From positions 1,240,001 through 1,304,000 of the forward strand of contig NZ_CP065377.1 of the NCBI RefSeq assembly GCF_019967995.1: 64,000 nucleotides of DNA, given 5' to 3'. Position 1 is the stretch's first letter; every line of letters begins with the position of its first letter. The translations under genes were made by a program, and so were the position numbers. Origin of the DNA: Faecalibacterium prausnitzii (GTDB lineage Bacteria > Bacillota > Clostridia > Oscillospirales > Ruminococcaceae). This document shows positions 41,899-50,090 of this stretch, piece by piece. The notes under the pieces are model-generated. The model was given only the letters and a program-made list of their open reading frames with translations. It was not told the origin of the DNA and searched no databases.

Positions 41899-41987
41899 CA
41901 GTTTTCAAGTACACTATGGTCACAGCAAGGGCAGCTCCCTGATAGGGGCCGACAAGCCCGAAACTGTACCGTGTACCTTGAAAATTG
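41899..41987. repeat. Long-range inverted repeat with TTTTCAAG arms
   Basis: CAGTTTTCAAGTACAC (41899-41914) and GTGTACCTTGAAAATTG (41971-41987) are inverted repeats with one mismatch and one extra base around a 56-base loop. The right arm resembles the ACCTTGAAAA motif in the rRNA leader and spacer and at 44831. No coding frame fits. Confidence 0.5.
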
Positions 41988-42018
41988 AAGAAGCAGCTTT
42001 TCGGCACTTCCAGACAAT

Positions 42019-42139
42019 GATACTTCCGTAATTCGCGGCCCGGTCAGAAAGCAGACGGGGTGGCTGAGATGCCAATGGAGCGGTGCAAATCCGCCGCCGA
42101 AAAGTTCCCACCTCCGGGGTGTCGAGGACAAATAGGAGA
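42019..42139 (+). ncRNA. Structured RNA candidate, copy 2
   Basis: This is homologous to 14862-14986 as described there: CCCGGTCA, GACGGGGTGGCTGA, ATGCCAATG, GCGG-loop-CCGC (42080-42094) and a CACC/GGTG hairpin (42109-42121). It is followed by an intrinsic terminator and then the small zinc-ribbon gene, an arrangement like a riboswitch or attenuator. It does not fit cobalamin or TPP riboswitch consensus on inspection. Confidence 0.6.
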
Positions 42140-42154
42140 AAAACAGTATTTTTC

Positions 42155-42190
42155 AAACCACCAGTTGAGGATTTCTCGGCTGGTGGTTTT
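42155..42190 (+). terminator. Intrinsic terminator between RNA candidate and the 42229 gene
   Basis: AAACCACCAG at 42155-42164 pairs with CTGGTGGTTT at 42180-42189, followed by T residues. It is well placed to control read-through from the structured RNA into the ParB-like operon. Confidence 0.8.
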
Positions 42191-42228
42191 ACATTTTCCA
42201 TCAAAATACCGATATGGAGGAAATCTAT

Positions 42229-42474
42229 ATGAGTCGATTTCATAACAAAAGCGTAGATGAAGCCAATCTGACCACCCTCTGCCCGATTTGTCTGGATTCC
42301 TTTCGGGGGGCAAAGGGCGTTCGTGTCCGGCGCGCAGACCCTAAGCAGAAGATCAAGGATGTCTGCACCTACTGCCAGATTCGCTATGGTTTCGATTATT
42401 ATGTACAGCCCGACAAGAACGCTGGGCAGTATATGAAGCGAGGCCATTTCGATGATGAATCTGAATGCGCTTAA
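42229..42474 (+). CDS. Small zinc-ribbon-like protein
   Basis: This 81-residue protein starts at ATG 42229 after ATGGAGG at 42214-42220. It contains two CxxC pairs (LCPICLDSF and DVCTYCQIRYG) spaced by about 30 residues, a probable structural zinc site, within a basic region. It overlaps the ParB-like gene by 23 bases. Proteins of this kind head ParB-like/DUF6551 operons on Clostridial elements. Its role is unknown and may be nucleic acid binding. Confidence 0.65.
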   Translation: MSRFHNKSVDEANLTTLCPICLDSFRGAKGVRVRRADPKQKIKDVCTYCQIRYGFDYYVQPDKNAGQYMKRGHFDDESECA

Positions 42475-43441
42475 AATCGACCCGGAGTTTCAGGGCAAGA
42501 TTCCACCCCTGAACTTTGAAGAAGAACAACAGCTTGAGCAGAACATTCTCCATGAGGGACGGCTGCTGAATCCCATTATCATCTGGAATGGCTTTATTTT
42601 GGACGGACACACTCGCTACCGCATTCTGCGGAAGCATCCGTTCATTGCTTTCCAGATACAGGAAATTGAGCTGGATAACCGCTACGCAGCTCTCTCATGG
42701 ATCTGCCAGAACCAGCTTGGACGCAGAAATCTTGACCCGGAGCGGAAGAAGTTCCTGATGGGCAAGCTGTATGAATCCGAAAAGCTGGCACGGGGCGGCT
42801 CCAAAGAGCGGGCACACGATGAGAACGGACGGTTCACCTCAATGGTTCAAAATGATCCATTGAGGGCAAAGCAGCTCTCCACCTGTGAGCGCATTGCCGC
42901 ACAAAACGGCGTTGGGGCGGCTACCGTAAAGCGAGCAGAAAAATATGCCAAAGGCGTGGACGCAGCGGAAGATGCAGTCCCCGGTGCAAGAGAGGAAATC
43001 CTGACCGGGCGCATCAAGGCAACGGACGCAGAAATCACCGCCTTGGCAAAAATGCCAAAAGCAGAAATTCCTGCTGCTCTTGCAGAATTGCGGAAGCCAA
43101 AGCAGGAACGTCAGCCCCGAAAAGCGGAAACAACTTCTTCAAAACAAACGCTTTCTGAAATCAGCAAAACCATCCAAAGGCATCAACGCCAGCTTACCGA
43201 AGAAGAAAAGACTTTTCTGCAAGCATCCATTGACAATCGTTATCAGGAACGAGCCGTTGCAAACGGCTCCCTGATGATGTGCGAGGTGCAGGGTGCCAAA
43301 GAGGACTTCATTCGCCGCTGGAATACGATTTTCAAAGAATACCCGGATGTTTTTGAAGATTCGGACTGCCGCAAGATCATTCACGACTTGACCGAAGATG
43401 CTGTGCAGTATCTTCTGAAAATAAAGGAGAAAACGCTATGA
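42452..43441 (+). CDS. ParB/Srx-fold nuclease-like protein
   Basis: This 329-residue protein has an N-terminal ParB-like domain: LEQNILHEGRLLNPIIIWNG, then FILDGHTRYRIL and the RRNLDPERKKFLMGKLYE helix-turn-helix region (about residues 15-140). The C-terminal half is a charged linker plus a helical domain. It would bind DNA or nucleotide in a partition- or regulation-like role. Starts ATG 42452 and 42455 are both possible. It overlaps its neighbours on both sides, indicating a tight operon. Confidence 0.78.
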   Translation: MMNLNALKIDPEFQGKIPPLNFEEEQQLEQNILHEGRLLNPIIIWNGFILDGHTRYRILRKHPFIAFQIQEIELDNRYAALSWICQNQLGRRNLDPERKKFLMGKLYESEKLARGGSKERAHDENGRFTSMVQNDPLRAKQLSTCERIAAQNGVGAATVKRAEKYAKGVDAAEDAVPGAREEILTGRIKATDAEITALAKMPKAEIPAALAELRKPKQERQPRKAETTSSKQTLSEISKTIQRHQRQLTEEEKTFLQASIDNRYQERAVANGSLMMCEVQGAKEDFIRRWNTIFKEYPDVFEDSDCRKIIHDLTEDAVQYLLKIKEKTL

Positions 43442-44235
43442 TGCTTTCTAACCTGAACCTTTCCAGTCTGCCGGAGTGCAACTTCGAGGTGCGGTACGTT
43501 GACAGCGTTCTGCTGAACCCCTGCGCCGAATATCAGCGGCTGCTCCGCATGGGCAAGGTTGCACGAATCGCAGCAAACTTTTCGGAGTACATCGCCAATG
43601 AGCCGAAGGTCAGCTACCGGGATGGCCGCTACTTCGTCTTTGATGGTCAGAACACCATTGAGGCACGGAAAACGTGCAACGGTGGGCGTGACCTCCCGAT
43701 TCGCTGCAAGGTATTCTACGGCCTTTCTAAAGAGCATGAAGCTCTGCTGTTTGCTGTGCAGACAGGCATTTCCAGCGAACTGACCGCTGGTGAACAGCTT
43801 CGTGCCAAACTGGTGGCACACGAAGAAAACGCCTGCGATTTTGTTTCGGTAACGGAGGACACAGGTGTCCGCTTTGCACTGGATGGGATTCGTGCCCCGT
43901 GGAAAATCTACTGCATCCGCTCGGCTTACTACATCTACAAGAGTTACGGCGCTGCCCTTTACCGGGAAATGCTGAGTATCCTTGTGGATGCGTGGGATGG
44001 AGATTCGGATTCGTTCCTGTCTGGCATCCTGCACGGCATGGCTCGTTTTCTGGCTCTGTATCAGGGCGAATACAGCCGGGAGCGGCTGGTTGGCCGGCTG
44101 CGCACGGTGCATCCCAAGACCATCACCCGGCTGGCACAGAACGGCACTGGCAACGTGGCGGACCGCCACATGAAAAAGATCCTGTCCATTTACAACGGTG
44201 CTGGTCGTGCCCACAGTCTGCCTTGCAAGCGGTGA
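43438..44235 (+). CDS. DUF6551 family ParB-like protein
   Basis: This 265-residue protein belongs to the ParB/Srx-like fold group: ARIAANFSEYIANEPKVSYR followed by DGRYFVFDGQNTIEARK (about residues 40-80), then a helical domain. ATG 43438 or 43441 overlaps the end of the upstream gene. Pairs of ParB-like and DUF6551 proteins are recurrent in Firmicute elements; the role may be element maintenance. The stop overlaps the MazF start (TGATG at 44233-44237). Confidence 0.75.
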   Translation: MMLSNLNLSSLPECNFEVRYVDSVLLNPCAEYQRLLRMGKVARIAANFSEYIANEPKVSYRDGRYFVFDGQNTIEARKTCNGGRDLPIRCKVFYGLSKEHEALLFAVQTGISSELTAGEQLRAKLVAHEENACDFVSVTEDTGVRFALDGIRAPWKIYCIRSAYYIYKSYGAALYREMLSILVDAWDGDSDSFLSGILHGMARFLALYQGEYSRERLVGRLRTVHPKTITRLAQNGTGNVADRHMKKILSIYNGAGRAHSLPCKR

Positions 44236-44651
44236 TGAGCATGATCCCAGTCAACCGAAAATTTTTGCGCGGTGATATTTACTACGCCAATCTGGAGCCG
44301 CACCTTGGCTCCGAGCAGGGCGGTATCCGCCCTGTTGTCGTGGTGCAGAACAACACCGCAAACTGCTATTCGCCCAACCTCATTGTTGCGCCTGTCACAT
44401 CCAATACTGCAAAGAAGCCCGATCACCAAGCCCACGTTCTTGTGGACGGTAATCGGGCTTTTTTGCAGCCCTCTATGATCTTGGCAGAATCTGTCCAGAC
44501 CATCAGCAAGGGACGGCTGATCCGCCCGATGGGGCGGTTGAGCATCCCGGAACTCATTCGGCTCAATTATGCGCTGCTGTATCAGCTCGATCTGAACGAA
44601 TGGGTATGGAGAAAGGAGGCCTATGAACGCTATCTGCGATACCACCGCTAA
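44235..44651 (+). CDS. PemK/MazF family endoribonuclease toxin without adjacent MazE
   Basis: This 138-residue protein has the MazF hallmarks FLRGDIYYANLEPHLGSEQG and GIRPVVVVQNN, plus the APVTSNT strand. Family members cleave mRNA. The start is taken as ATG 44235 in the TGATG overlap; ATG 44241 is the alternative. No MazE-like antitoxin gene is seen on either side. The next gene is a 53-residue protein overlapping its 3' end, which could be a non-canonical partner. The operon position behind ParB-like genes suggests a role in element stability. Confidence 0.85.
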   Translation: MSMIPVNRKFLRGDIYYANLEPHLGSEQGGIRPVVVVQNNTANCYSPNLIVAPVTSNTAKKPDHQAHVLVDGNRAFLQPSMILAESVQTISKGRLIRPMGRLSIPELIRLNYALLYQLDLNEWVWRKEAYERYLRYHR

Positions 44652-44784
44652 ATCTGAAACACTTTCCGTCAAAGGCTGCAAAGTCAAGATCACTTATGCG
44701 TCTGCGGATACGGACTGTCTGGATGCGATCCAGAAGCTGCTGCAAACCACCATCCTGCGCACGGCAGGGCACACCGCTGCCTGA
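44623..44784 (+). CDS. 53-residue recombinase-linked small protein
   Basis: This frame starts at ATG 44623 after GAAAGGAGG at 44611-44619 and overlaps the MazF gene by 29 bases. It reads TLSVKGCKVKITYASADTDC, then an amphipathic helix (LDAIQKLLQTTIL). The strong ribosome site and the place just before a serine recombinase match the small TnpW-like proteins of such elements. It could alternatively act with the MazF protein. Function is unknown. Confidence 0.6.
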   Translation: MNAICDTTAKSETLSVKGCKVKITYASADTDCLDAIQKLLQTTILRTAGHTAA

Positions 44785-44901
44785 CATCCTTGTGTTCCTT
44801 GAATGCGTGAGATAAGATAAAATCGAACTGAACCTTGAAAACAAAATATGGACGAAACACGTTTGATTTTTCCTTTCTCACTCAAAGAAAGAGAGATTGA
44901 A

Positions 44902-46514
44902 ATGAAAAAACGTGTCTATACCTTATACCGTGTTTCGACAAAGGGACAGGTCGAGAAAGACGACATCCCCATGCAGAAAGAAGCCTGCCGCAACTTTGCA
45001 GAAAGTCAGGGCTGGGAGATCGTCAAGGAATTTTCCGAAAAAGGCGTTTCCGGCTTCAAAAAATCTGCCAAAGAGCGTGACGAACTCCAGAAAATTCAAC
45101 AGGCTGCGATGGAAGGCAAGTTTGACATCCTGCTGGTGTTCATGTTTGACCGTCTCGGTCGCCGTGACGATGAAACGCCCTTTATCGTGGAATGGTTCAC
45201 GAAGCAGGGCATCGAAGTCTGGAGCGTGAACGAAGGACAGCAGCGATTTGACACCCATGTGGACAAGCTGATGAACTACATCCGCTACTGGCAGGCATCC
45301 GGCGAGAGCCTGAAAACCTCTGTCCGTACCCGGACAAGGCTGGAACAGCTCACCGGGGAAGGCCACTATACAGGCGGCACCGTGGCTTTTGGCTACAAGC
45401 GTGTCCGCCTTGGTCGGGTGAACAAGAAGAATCAGGAAGTCTGCGACCTTGTGGTTGACGAAGCAGAAGCTGAGATCGTCCGGCTGATTTTCCACAAGTA
45501 CGTTTACGAGGGCTACGGCGCACAGAAGCTGAGCCACTATCTTTATGAACAGGGAGTCGTAGGACGGAACAACAAAAATATCCCCAACACCAGCATCTTC
45601 GGATGATCAAGAATAAAGGATACACGGGGTACCTCTTCTACGGTGCGGTGGAGACGGAGTGTCCGCAGCTCCGCATCATCGAACCAGAGCTGTTCGAGCA
45701 GGCGCAGGAACTGCGGCAGGCACGCACTTGTGAGCGTGGCGGTACTTCACTGGGCACCAGCTCCAAAGCCCTGTTGACCGGGCTGGTCTACTGTGCCCAC
45801 TGTGGTAACCGCTTGAGCCTGACCAGCAGCGGACGGACACACACCTACGCCGATGGGCATACGGTGAAAGAAGTCCGGCCGCGGTATAGCTGCTTTTATA
45901 AGATTCGGCATCCGGGTGACTGCGATGGGCAGTCCGGCTATGGTGTTTCCAAGCTGGATTCCATCGTGGAAGAAGTTGTCCGGCAGATCTTCGCGCAGTT
46001 CCGGGAGGTTTCCCGGAAGAAGCTGCTGGAATCGGTCAAGACCAACGATGCCGCCCGCATCCAGAAGAAAATCAAGAAATTTCAGAAGGACTTGGAAGCC
46101 AAACAGAAAGAGCTGGACGACCTGAAAGCCGAAACCATCCTTGTCATCCGGGGCGTAAGTGCCTTGGACAAAGAACTGCTGGGCACACTGGTAGCCGAGG
46201 CAAGAGAGGCTTTGGAAACTCTGGAAAAGCAGCTCGTGCAGGCACAGGAAGAATACGAAGAAGCCACCAAAACAGCAAAGCGTAGCAACTACATCTGCAA
46301 CGAGCTGTTTACATGGGCGGATGTTTACGACACCGCCAACCACGATGAACGCCGCGCCATTTTGCAGCAGTTCATTAAGGAGATTCACGTCCGAAAAGAC
46401 TATGAGATCTCGATTACGCTGAACGCCAGCTTCAATCAAGTGGAGCAGCTCAAGGCTGTGTCAATCTACGATGGTGCGGAAATTTTTGAAGAAATATCCG
46501 AGAAGGGGGCATAA
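44902..46514 (+). pseudogene. Serine recombinase gene split by a one-base frameshift
   Basis: ATG 44902 begins a large serine recombinase (YTLYRVSTKGQ with nucleophile Ser12; FDRLGRRDDE). The frame stops at TGA 45604-45606 after NIPNTSIFG. The second frame (from 45603, MIKNKGYTGYLF) continues the recombinase domain, the zinc ribbon (YCAHCGNRLSLTSSG) and the C-terminal coiled coil to 46514. A missing C in TTCGG near 45598-45602 (expected TTCCGG) would explain the shift. The ATGA overlap at 45603 could allow re-initiation, but MIKNKGY is internal in intact homologues. It is probably an inactivated integrase, or a sequencing error. Confidence 0.8.
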
Positions 46515-46529
46515 AAGCGATGCGCTTGC
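46507..46529 (+). repeat. 23-bp element-end motif, copy 1
   Basis: GGGCATAAAAGCGATGCGCT plus TGC directly after the recombinase gene matches 46849-46871 at 21 of 23 positions. The second copy abuts a duplicated tRNA-Ala 5' segment. Both are probably ends of related elements. Confidence 0.6.
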
Positions 46530-46673
46530 CCGCAGCACTCTGCAAAATGCAAAGAAAGAAGCGTGAAACCGATGGATTTTCAAAAAGTACATGGATGACC
46601 CCGCCCGGTTCGCATCCGACTTCAGGGTTCGGAGCCCGGCACGGTCTGCCAAAGTTTTTTAAACATAAAAAAC

Positions 46674-46698
46674 GCCGCATCGTACAAAACGATGCGGC
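46674..46698 (-). terminator. Intrinsic terminator of the tRNA-Ala transcript
   Basis: On the minus strand GCCGCATCG and CGATGCGGC form a 9-bp stem followed by GTTTTTT. It lies five bases beyond the tRNA 3' end. Confidence 0.85.
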
Positions 46699-46702
46699 AA
46701 AT

Positions 46703-46778
46703 TGGTGGACCTAGAGGGATTCGAACCCTTGACCTCTCGGATGCGAACCGAACGCTCTCCCAGCTGAGCTATAGGCCC
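46703..46778 (-). tRNA. tRNA-Ala (anticodon CGC)
   Basis: The minus strand reads GGGCCTATAGCTCAGCTGGG onward and folds into a cloverleaf. The acceptor is GGGCCTA/TAGGTCC, the D stem GCTC/GAGC, and the anticodon stem TTCGG/CCGAG with loop TTCGCAT; the T arm is GGGTTCGAATCCC with an encoded CCA end. Anticodon CGC reads the GCG alanine codon. The T-stem base has one A-C mismatch. Its 5' 22 bases are duplicated upstream at 46873-46898. Its promoter lies beyond that duplication. Confidence 0.9.
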
Positions 46779-46782
46779 ATAT

Positions 46783-46898
46783 TTAGGGGCGTGACTCGGT
46801 TGGGCGACCAACCGACATACTCCCCATTCTAAAGCCCATAACTCTGTGGGGCACAAAAGCGATACGCTTGCACTCCCAGCTGAGCTATAGGCCCATAT
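46783..46898 (-). repeat. Duplicated tRNA-Ala 5' end with element-end motif: integration footprint
   Basis: A 26-bp segment covering the first 22 bases of the tRNA and its upstream ATAT occurs at 46757-46782 (functional gene) and again at 46873-46898, offset by 116 bp. Between them are a 23-bp motif shared with the recombinase end (46849-46871) and a hairpin TCGGTTGG-GCGA-CCAACCGA (46796-46815). This looks like the scar of an element that entered the tRNA 5' half and rebuilt the gene. Confidence 0.65.
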
Positions 46899-46923
46899 TG
46901 ACAAGATGATTTGCGACGCTGTT

Positions 46924-46952
46924 AGTTTACCTCTTTTTGGAGAGTTTGTCAA
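46924..46952 (-). promoter_or_regulatory. Promoter of the tRNA-Ala gene
   Basis: On the minus strand TTGACA (46952-46947) and TAAACT (46929-46924) have a 17-bp spacer. The promoter immediately precedes the truncated tRNA copy and then the complete gene. Confidence 0.8.
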
Positions 46953-47087
46953 GGAGTTTTGTGAGGCGGCGAAGGGAAGCAGATGAAAATGGTTGTAATT
47001 TCCGGAAAAGTGCGGTAAGCTGGAAGCAATCCAATCAAAACTGCACGGCCCCGGCGGGCCGTCAAACCGGAAGTGAGGAGAACCAGG

Positions 47088-47834
47088 ATGCTCAAACAAA
47101 GTCAGATCGACCTCTGCGGGCGGGTGGATTTTACCCGCGAAGTGCCGCTGCTGGGGCGGGACGAGGCGTTTTCGTTTGCCTGCGCGGGCTGCGGGGATTG
47201 CTGCCGGGGGCGGGAGGACATCGTGCTGTCCGGATTCGATCTATGGCGGATCGCGGCGCGGCTGCGGCTGCCGACGCGGACGGTGGCGCGGGCGTTCTGC
47301 AAGGCGTCCATCGGGCAGGTGAGCCGTCTGCCGGTGCTGCGGCTGGCCCCGGTGCGGGAGGAGGGGAACAACTGCCCCTTCCTGACCGAAGACCACTGCG
47401 CCATCCATGAGGCAGAACCGCTGGTCTGTGCGCTCTACCCGCTGGCGCAGGAGATCACCAGGGAAGGGGAGGTCGGCTACTTTTTGCAGCCCACCCGCTG
47501 CGGCGGGCAGGTGTTTGAGGCAAAGGTGGGGGACTATCTGGCCCGGTACGATGTCCAGGCGCGGGAGGCGACGGATGTGCGCTGGGCGCAGACCTGCCTT
47601 GCGTTGGAAGACCGGGTGGAGGCGCTGGAAGCGCTCTTTGAGCCGGTCTTCCTCCGGCGGATGCAGCAGAAATTGTGGCAGGCGCTCTATTATCAATATG
47701 AGATCACGCAGCCGTTCCTGCCGCAACTGGAGAAAAATCTCGTCTGGCTGGAGGCGGAACTCGAAAAGCTGTCCGCGCTGCAACGGCGAAGGAACGCGCG
47801 TTTTGACGAATCCATCGAAAAAATCGAACGATAA
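47088..47834 (+). CDS. YkgJ family cysteine-cluster protein
   Basis: This 248-residue cytoplasmic protein has the CxxCxxCC cluster (CAGCGDCCRG, Cys32, 35, 38, 39) and further cysteines in CPFLTEDHCAIHEAEPLVC, the YkgJ/UPF0153 signature for a zinc or iron-sulfur site. The C-terminal third is helical. ATG 47088 follows GAGGAG. It is the first chromosomal gene after the tRNA-Ala locus. The family has no settled function; a metal-chelating or redox role is assumed. Confidence 0.85.
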   Translation: MLKQSQIDLCGRVDFTREVPLLGRDEAFSFACAGCGDCCRGREDIVLSGFDLWRIAARLRLPTRTVARAFCKASIGQVSRLPVLRLAPVREEGNNCPFLTEDHCAIHEAEPLVCALYPLAQEITREGEVGYFLQPTRCGGQVFEAKVGDYLARYDVQAREATDVRWAQTCLALEDRVEALEALFEPVFLRRMQQKLWQALYYQYEITQPFLPQLEKNLVWLEAELEKLSALQRRRNARFDESIEKIER

Positions 47835-47869
47835 AATTACTTCCATCGATAACTTGGGCTGCGGACGGA

Positions 47870-47898
47870 TTGTATTCGGGCAGGAAATGTGATATACT
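47870..47898 (+). promoter_or_regulatory. Promoter of the ABC transporter operon
   Basis: TTGTAT (47870-47875) and TATACT (47893-47898) with a 17-bp spacer lie 95 bases before ATG 47993. The leader contains only a short GCGGC/GCCGC hairpin and no T-box or riboswitch that I can recognise. Confidence 0.75.
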
Positions 47899-47992
47899 TC
47901 ACGAGTGTAAAGCGGACGTGAAAAGCCGCTTGAGAAAACGCTTTCCTGCGGCATCCTGTGGCCGCAAAACGGAAATTGAGGGAGTAATCATT

Positions 47993-49006
47993 ATGCGTAA
48001 AATCACTCGTCGTTCGTTCCTGTCTGCTGCCGCTGTCTGCGGCGCAGCGGCTGCTCTGACTGCCTGCGGCGCAGCCTCCTCCACGGCTTCGTCTGTGGCT
48101 TCCACGGCCGCTTCGGCCGCAGCTGACGGCAAGAGCTATACCATCGGCATCTGCCAGCTGGTCGAGCATGCCGCTCTGGACGCTGCAACGCAGGGCTTTG
48201 AAGACGCCCTGACCGAGCAGTTCGGCGACAACGTGAAGTTCGATTTCCAGAATGCACAGAACGACTCCGCGACCTGTGCCACCATCGCCAACGGCTTTGT
48301 CTCCGCAAGCGTGGACCTGATCATGGCAAATGCAACGCCCGCCCTGCAGGCTGCACAGGCCGCCACCAACAGCATTCCCATTCTGGGCACCTCCGTCACC
48401 GAATACGGCGTGGCACTGGGCCTGACCGACTTTGACGGCACCGTGGGCGGCAATGTCTCCGGTACTTCCGACCTGGCCCCGCTGGACCAGCAGGCGGAGA
48501 TGATCACCGAGTGGCTGCCCGACGCCAAGAAGGTCGGCCTGCTCTACTGCTCCGCTGAGGCCAACAGCCAGTACCAGGTGGATGAGGTCCAGAAGTATCT
48601 GGAGGCTGCCGGTGTCACCGCTACCCAGTATTCCTTCTCCGACTCCAACGACCTGGCTTCCGTCTGCCAGAAGGCTGCGGACGAGAACGATGCCGTCTAT
48701 GTCCCCACTGACAACACCTGCGCTGCCAACACCGGCATCATCGACGGCATCTGCCGCCCGGCCAAGAAGCCCGTGTTCGCCGGTGAAGAGGGCATCTGCT
48801 CCGGCTGCGGCGTGGCCACCCTGTCCATCAGCTACTACGATCTGGGCTACACCACCGGTGAGATGGCTGCCAAGATCCTGACCGGCGAGGCCGACATTTC
48901 GGAGATGCCCATCGAGTACACCGATGTGACCAAGAAATACAACAAGACCATCTGCGAGGACCTGGGCCTGACTGCTCCGGAAGGCTACGAGGCCATCGAG
49001 GGGTGA
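47993..49006 (+). CDS. ABC transporter substrate-binding lipoprotein (TrpX/DUF534 type)
   Basis: This 337-residue lipoprotein has a signal sequence (RKITRRSFLSAAAVCG) with lipobox LTAC, a Ser/Ala-rich tether and a periplasmic-binding fold. The ligand domain begins GKSYTIGICQLVEHAALDAA and has the typical PF04392 stretches SIPILGTSVTEYGVALGL and PVFAGEEGIC. The family includes TrpX-like importers of aromatic amino acids, but the ligand here cannot be told from sequence. The following permease and ATPase genes complete the system. ATG 47993 follows GGGAG. Confidence 0.88.
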   Translation: MRKITRRSFLSAAAVCGAAAALTACGAASSTASSVASTAASAAADGKSYTIGICQLVEHAALDAATQGFEDALTEQFGDNVKFDFQNAQNDSATCATIANGFVSASVDLIMANATPALQAAQAATNSIPILGTSVTEYGVALGLTDFDGTVGGNVSGTSDLAPLDQQAEMITEWLPDAKKVGLLYCSAEANSQYQVDEVQKYLEAAGVTATQYSFSDSNDLASVCQKAADENDAVYVPTDNTCAANTGIIDGICRPAKKPVFAGEEGICSGCGVATLSISYYDLGYTTGEMAAKILTGEADISEMPIEYTDVTKKYNKTICEDLGLTAPEGYEAIEG

Positions 49007-49148
49007 TCCGCACAGCAGGCGGCAGAGCAAAGGCTCCGCTGCTGCGGAAAACAGGATAAAATACAGCGGAGGAGAGCGGAAAACGTGCTTCTCCGCTTTT
49101 CCCGTATGAACGCGGGAACAAAAAAGTGTATCGTTTGGAGGTTTTATT

Positions 49149-50090
49149 TTGGAACTGCTTGCTAGACTTGCCAACCTGCCCGGTGCGCTGCCCGGCGCCT
49201 GTGCGCAGGGCCTCATCTGGGGCATCATGGCCATTGGTGTGTACCTGACCTACCGCATCCTCGATGTCGCAGACCTGACCGTGGACGGCTCCTTCGGCAC
49301 CGGCGGCGCGGTCTGCGTCATGTGCCTGCTCTCCGGCATGAACGTCTGGGCGGCGCTCTTCGTGGCGCTGCTGGCGGGCCTTGCCACTGGTCTGGTCACC
49401 GGCCTGCTCCATACCTTTATGGGCATCCCGGCCATCCTTGCCGGCATCCTGACCCAGCTGGCCCTCTATTCCATCAATCTGAAGATCATGGGCAAGGCCA
49501 ACCAGTCCATCAATGTGGACAAGTACGACCTGCTCCTCTCGCTGCGCTGGGTCAAGGAATTTGCCCTGCACAACCCCATCGTGATGGTCATCCTCGTCAC
49601 GGCGGCACTCATCGGGGTGCTGTACTGGTTCTTCGGTACCGAGCTGGGCTGCGGCATCCGTGCCACCGGCTCCAACCCCGCCATGTCCCGCGCACAGGGC
49701 ATCAACACCAGCTTCAATGTGGTGCTGGGTCTGGCCGTCTCCAATGGTCTGGTCGCACTGTCCGGTGCGCTGCTGAGCCAGTATCAGGGCTTTGCAGATG
49801 TCAGCATGGGCCGCGGTGCCATCGTCATCGGTCTGGCTGCTGTCATCATCGGTGAGGCCGTGTTTGGCCGCATCTTCCAGAACTTTGCACTCAAGCTGGT
49901 GTCCGTTTCGCTGGGTGCGATCATCTATTACATCGTCATCCAGCTGGTGCTGACCCTCGGCTTTGACGCAAACCTGCTCAAGCTGCTCAGCGCCTCCGTG
50001 GTGGCCATCTTCCTGGCGGTGCCTTACTGGAAGAGCCGGTACTTCGCAAAGCCGACTGCAAAAAAGAAGGAGGGTGCGAAAAATGCTTGA
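49149..50090 (+). CDS. ABC transporter permease (TrpY type)
   Basis: This 313-residue integral membrane protein has about eight to nine membrane segments and the conserved DLTVDGSFGTGGAV and GIRATGSNPAMSRAQGI loops of this permease family. TTG 49149 follows TTTGGAGG at 49134-49141. The 142-base gap before it has a weak hairpin (AGCGGA/TCCGCT followed by TTTTCC, 49075-49104) that may reduce expression relative to the binding protein. It overlaps the ATPase gene by eight bases. Confidence 0.88.
   Translation: MELLARLANLPGALPGACAQGLIWGIMAIGVYLTYRILDVADLTVDGSFGTGGAVCVMCLLSGMNVWAALFVALLAGLATGLVTGLLHTFMGIPAILAGILTQLALYSINLKIMGKANQSINVDKYDLLLSLRWVKEFALHNPIVMVILVTAALIGVLYWFFGTELGCGIRATGSNPAMSRAQGINTSFNVVLGLAVSNGLVALSGALLSQYQGFADVSMGRGAIVIGLAAVIIGEAVFGRIFQNFALKLVSVSLGAIIYYIVIQLVLTLGFDANLLKLLSASVVAIFLAVPYWKSRYFAKPTAKKKEGAKNA

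Larger units (their letters stand above)
1..46529 (+). mobile_element. Composite Tn1549/CTn-type integrative conjugative element (left end outside window)
   Basis: The ordered set TrbL/VirB6-like, PrgI, VirB4, NlpC/P60, DUF4315, DUF4366, TopB, YodL/DUF4316, TTRAP, methylase-helicase, MobC, CD1845-like and relaxase is the core of Tn1549/CTn-type conjugative elements of Clostridia. The left end is not in the window. The right limit is inferred from a serine recombinase gene ending at 46514 and a 23-bp motif at 46507-46529 that recurs at a tRNA-Ala fragment. A separate element (6027-17125) and an AT-richer island (about 34115-39131) interrupt it. Whether everything from 33.7 to 46.5 kb belongs to the same element is uncertain, because two recombinases and two relaxases point to accretion of several elements. 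Confidence 0.65.
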
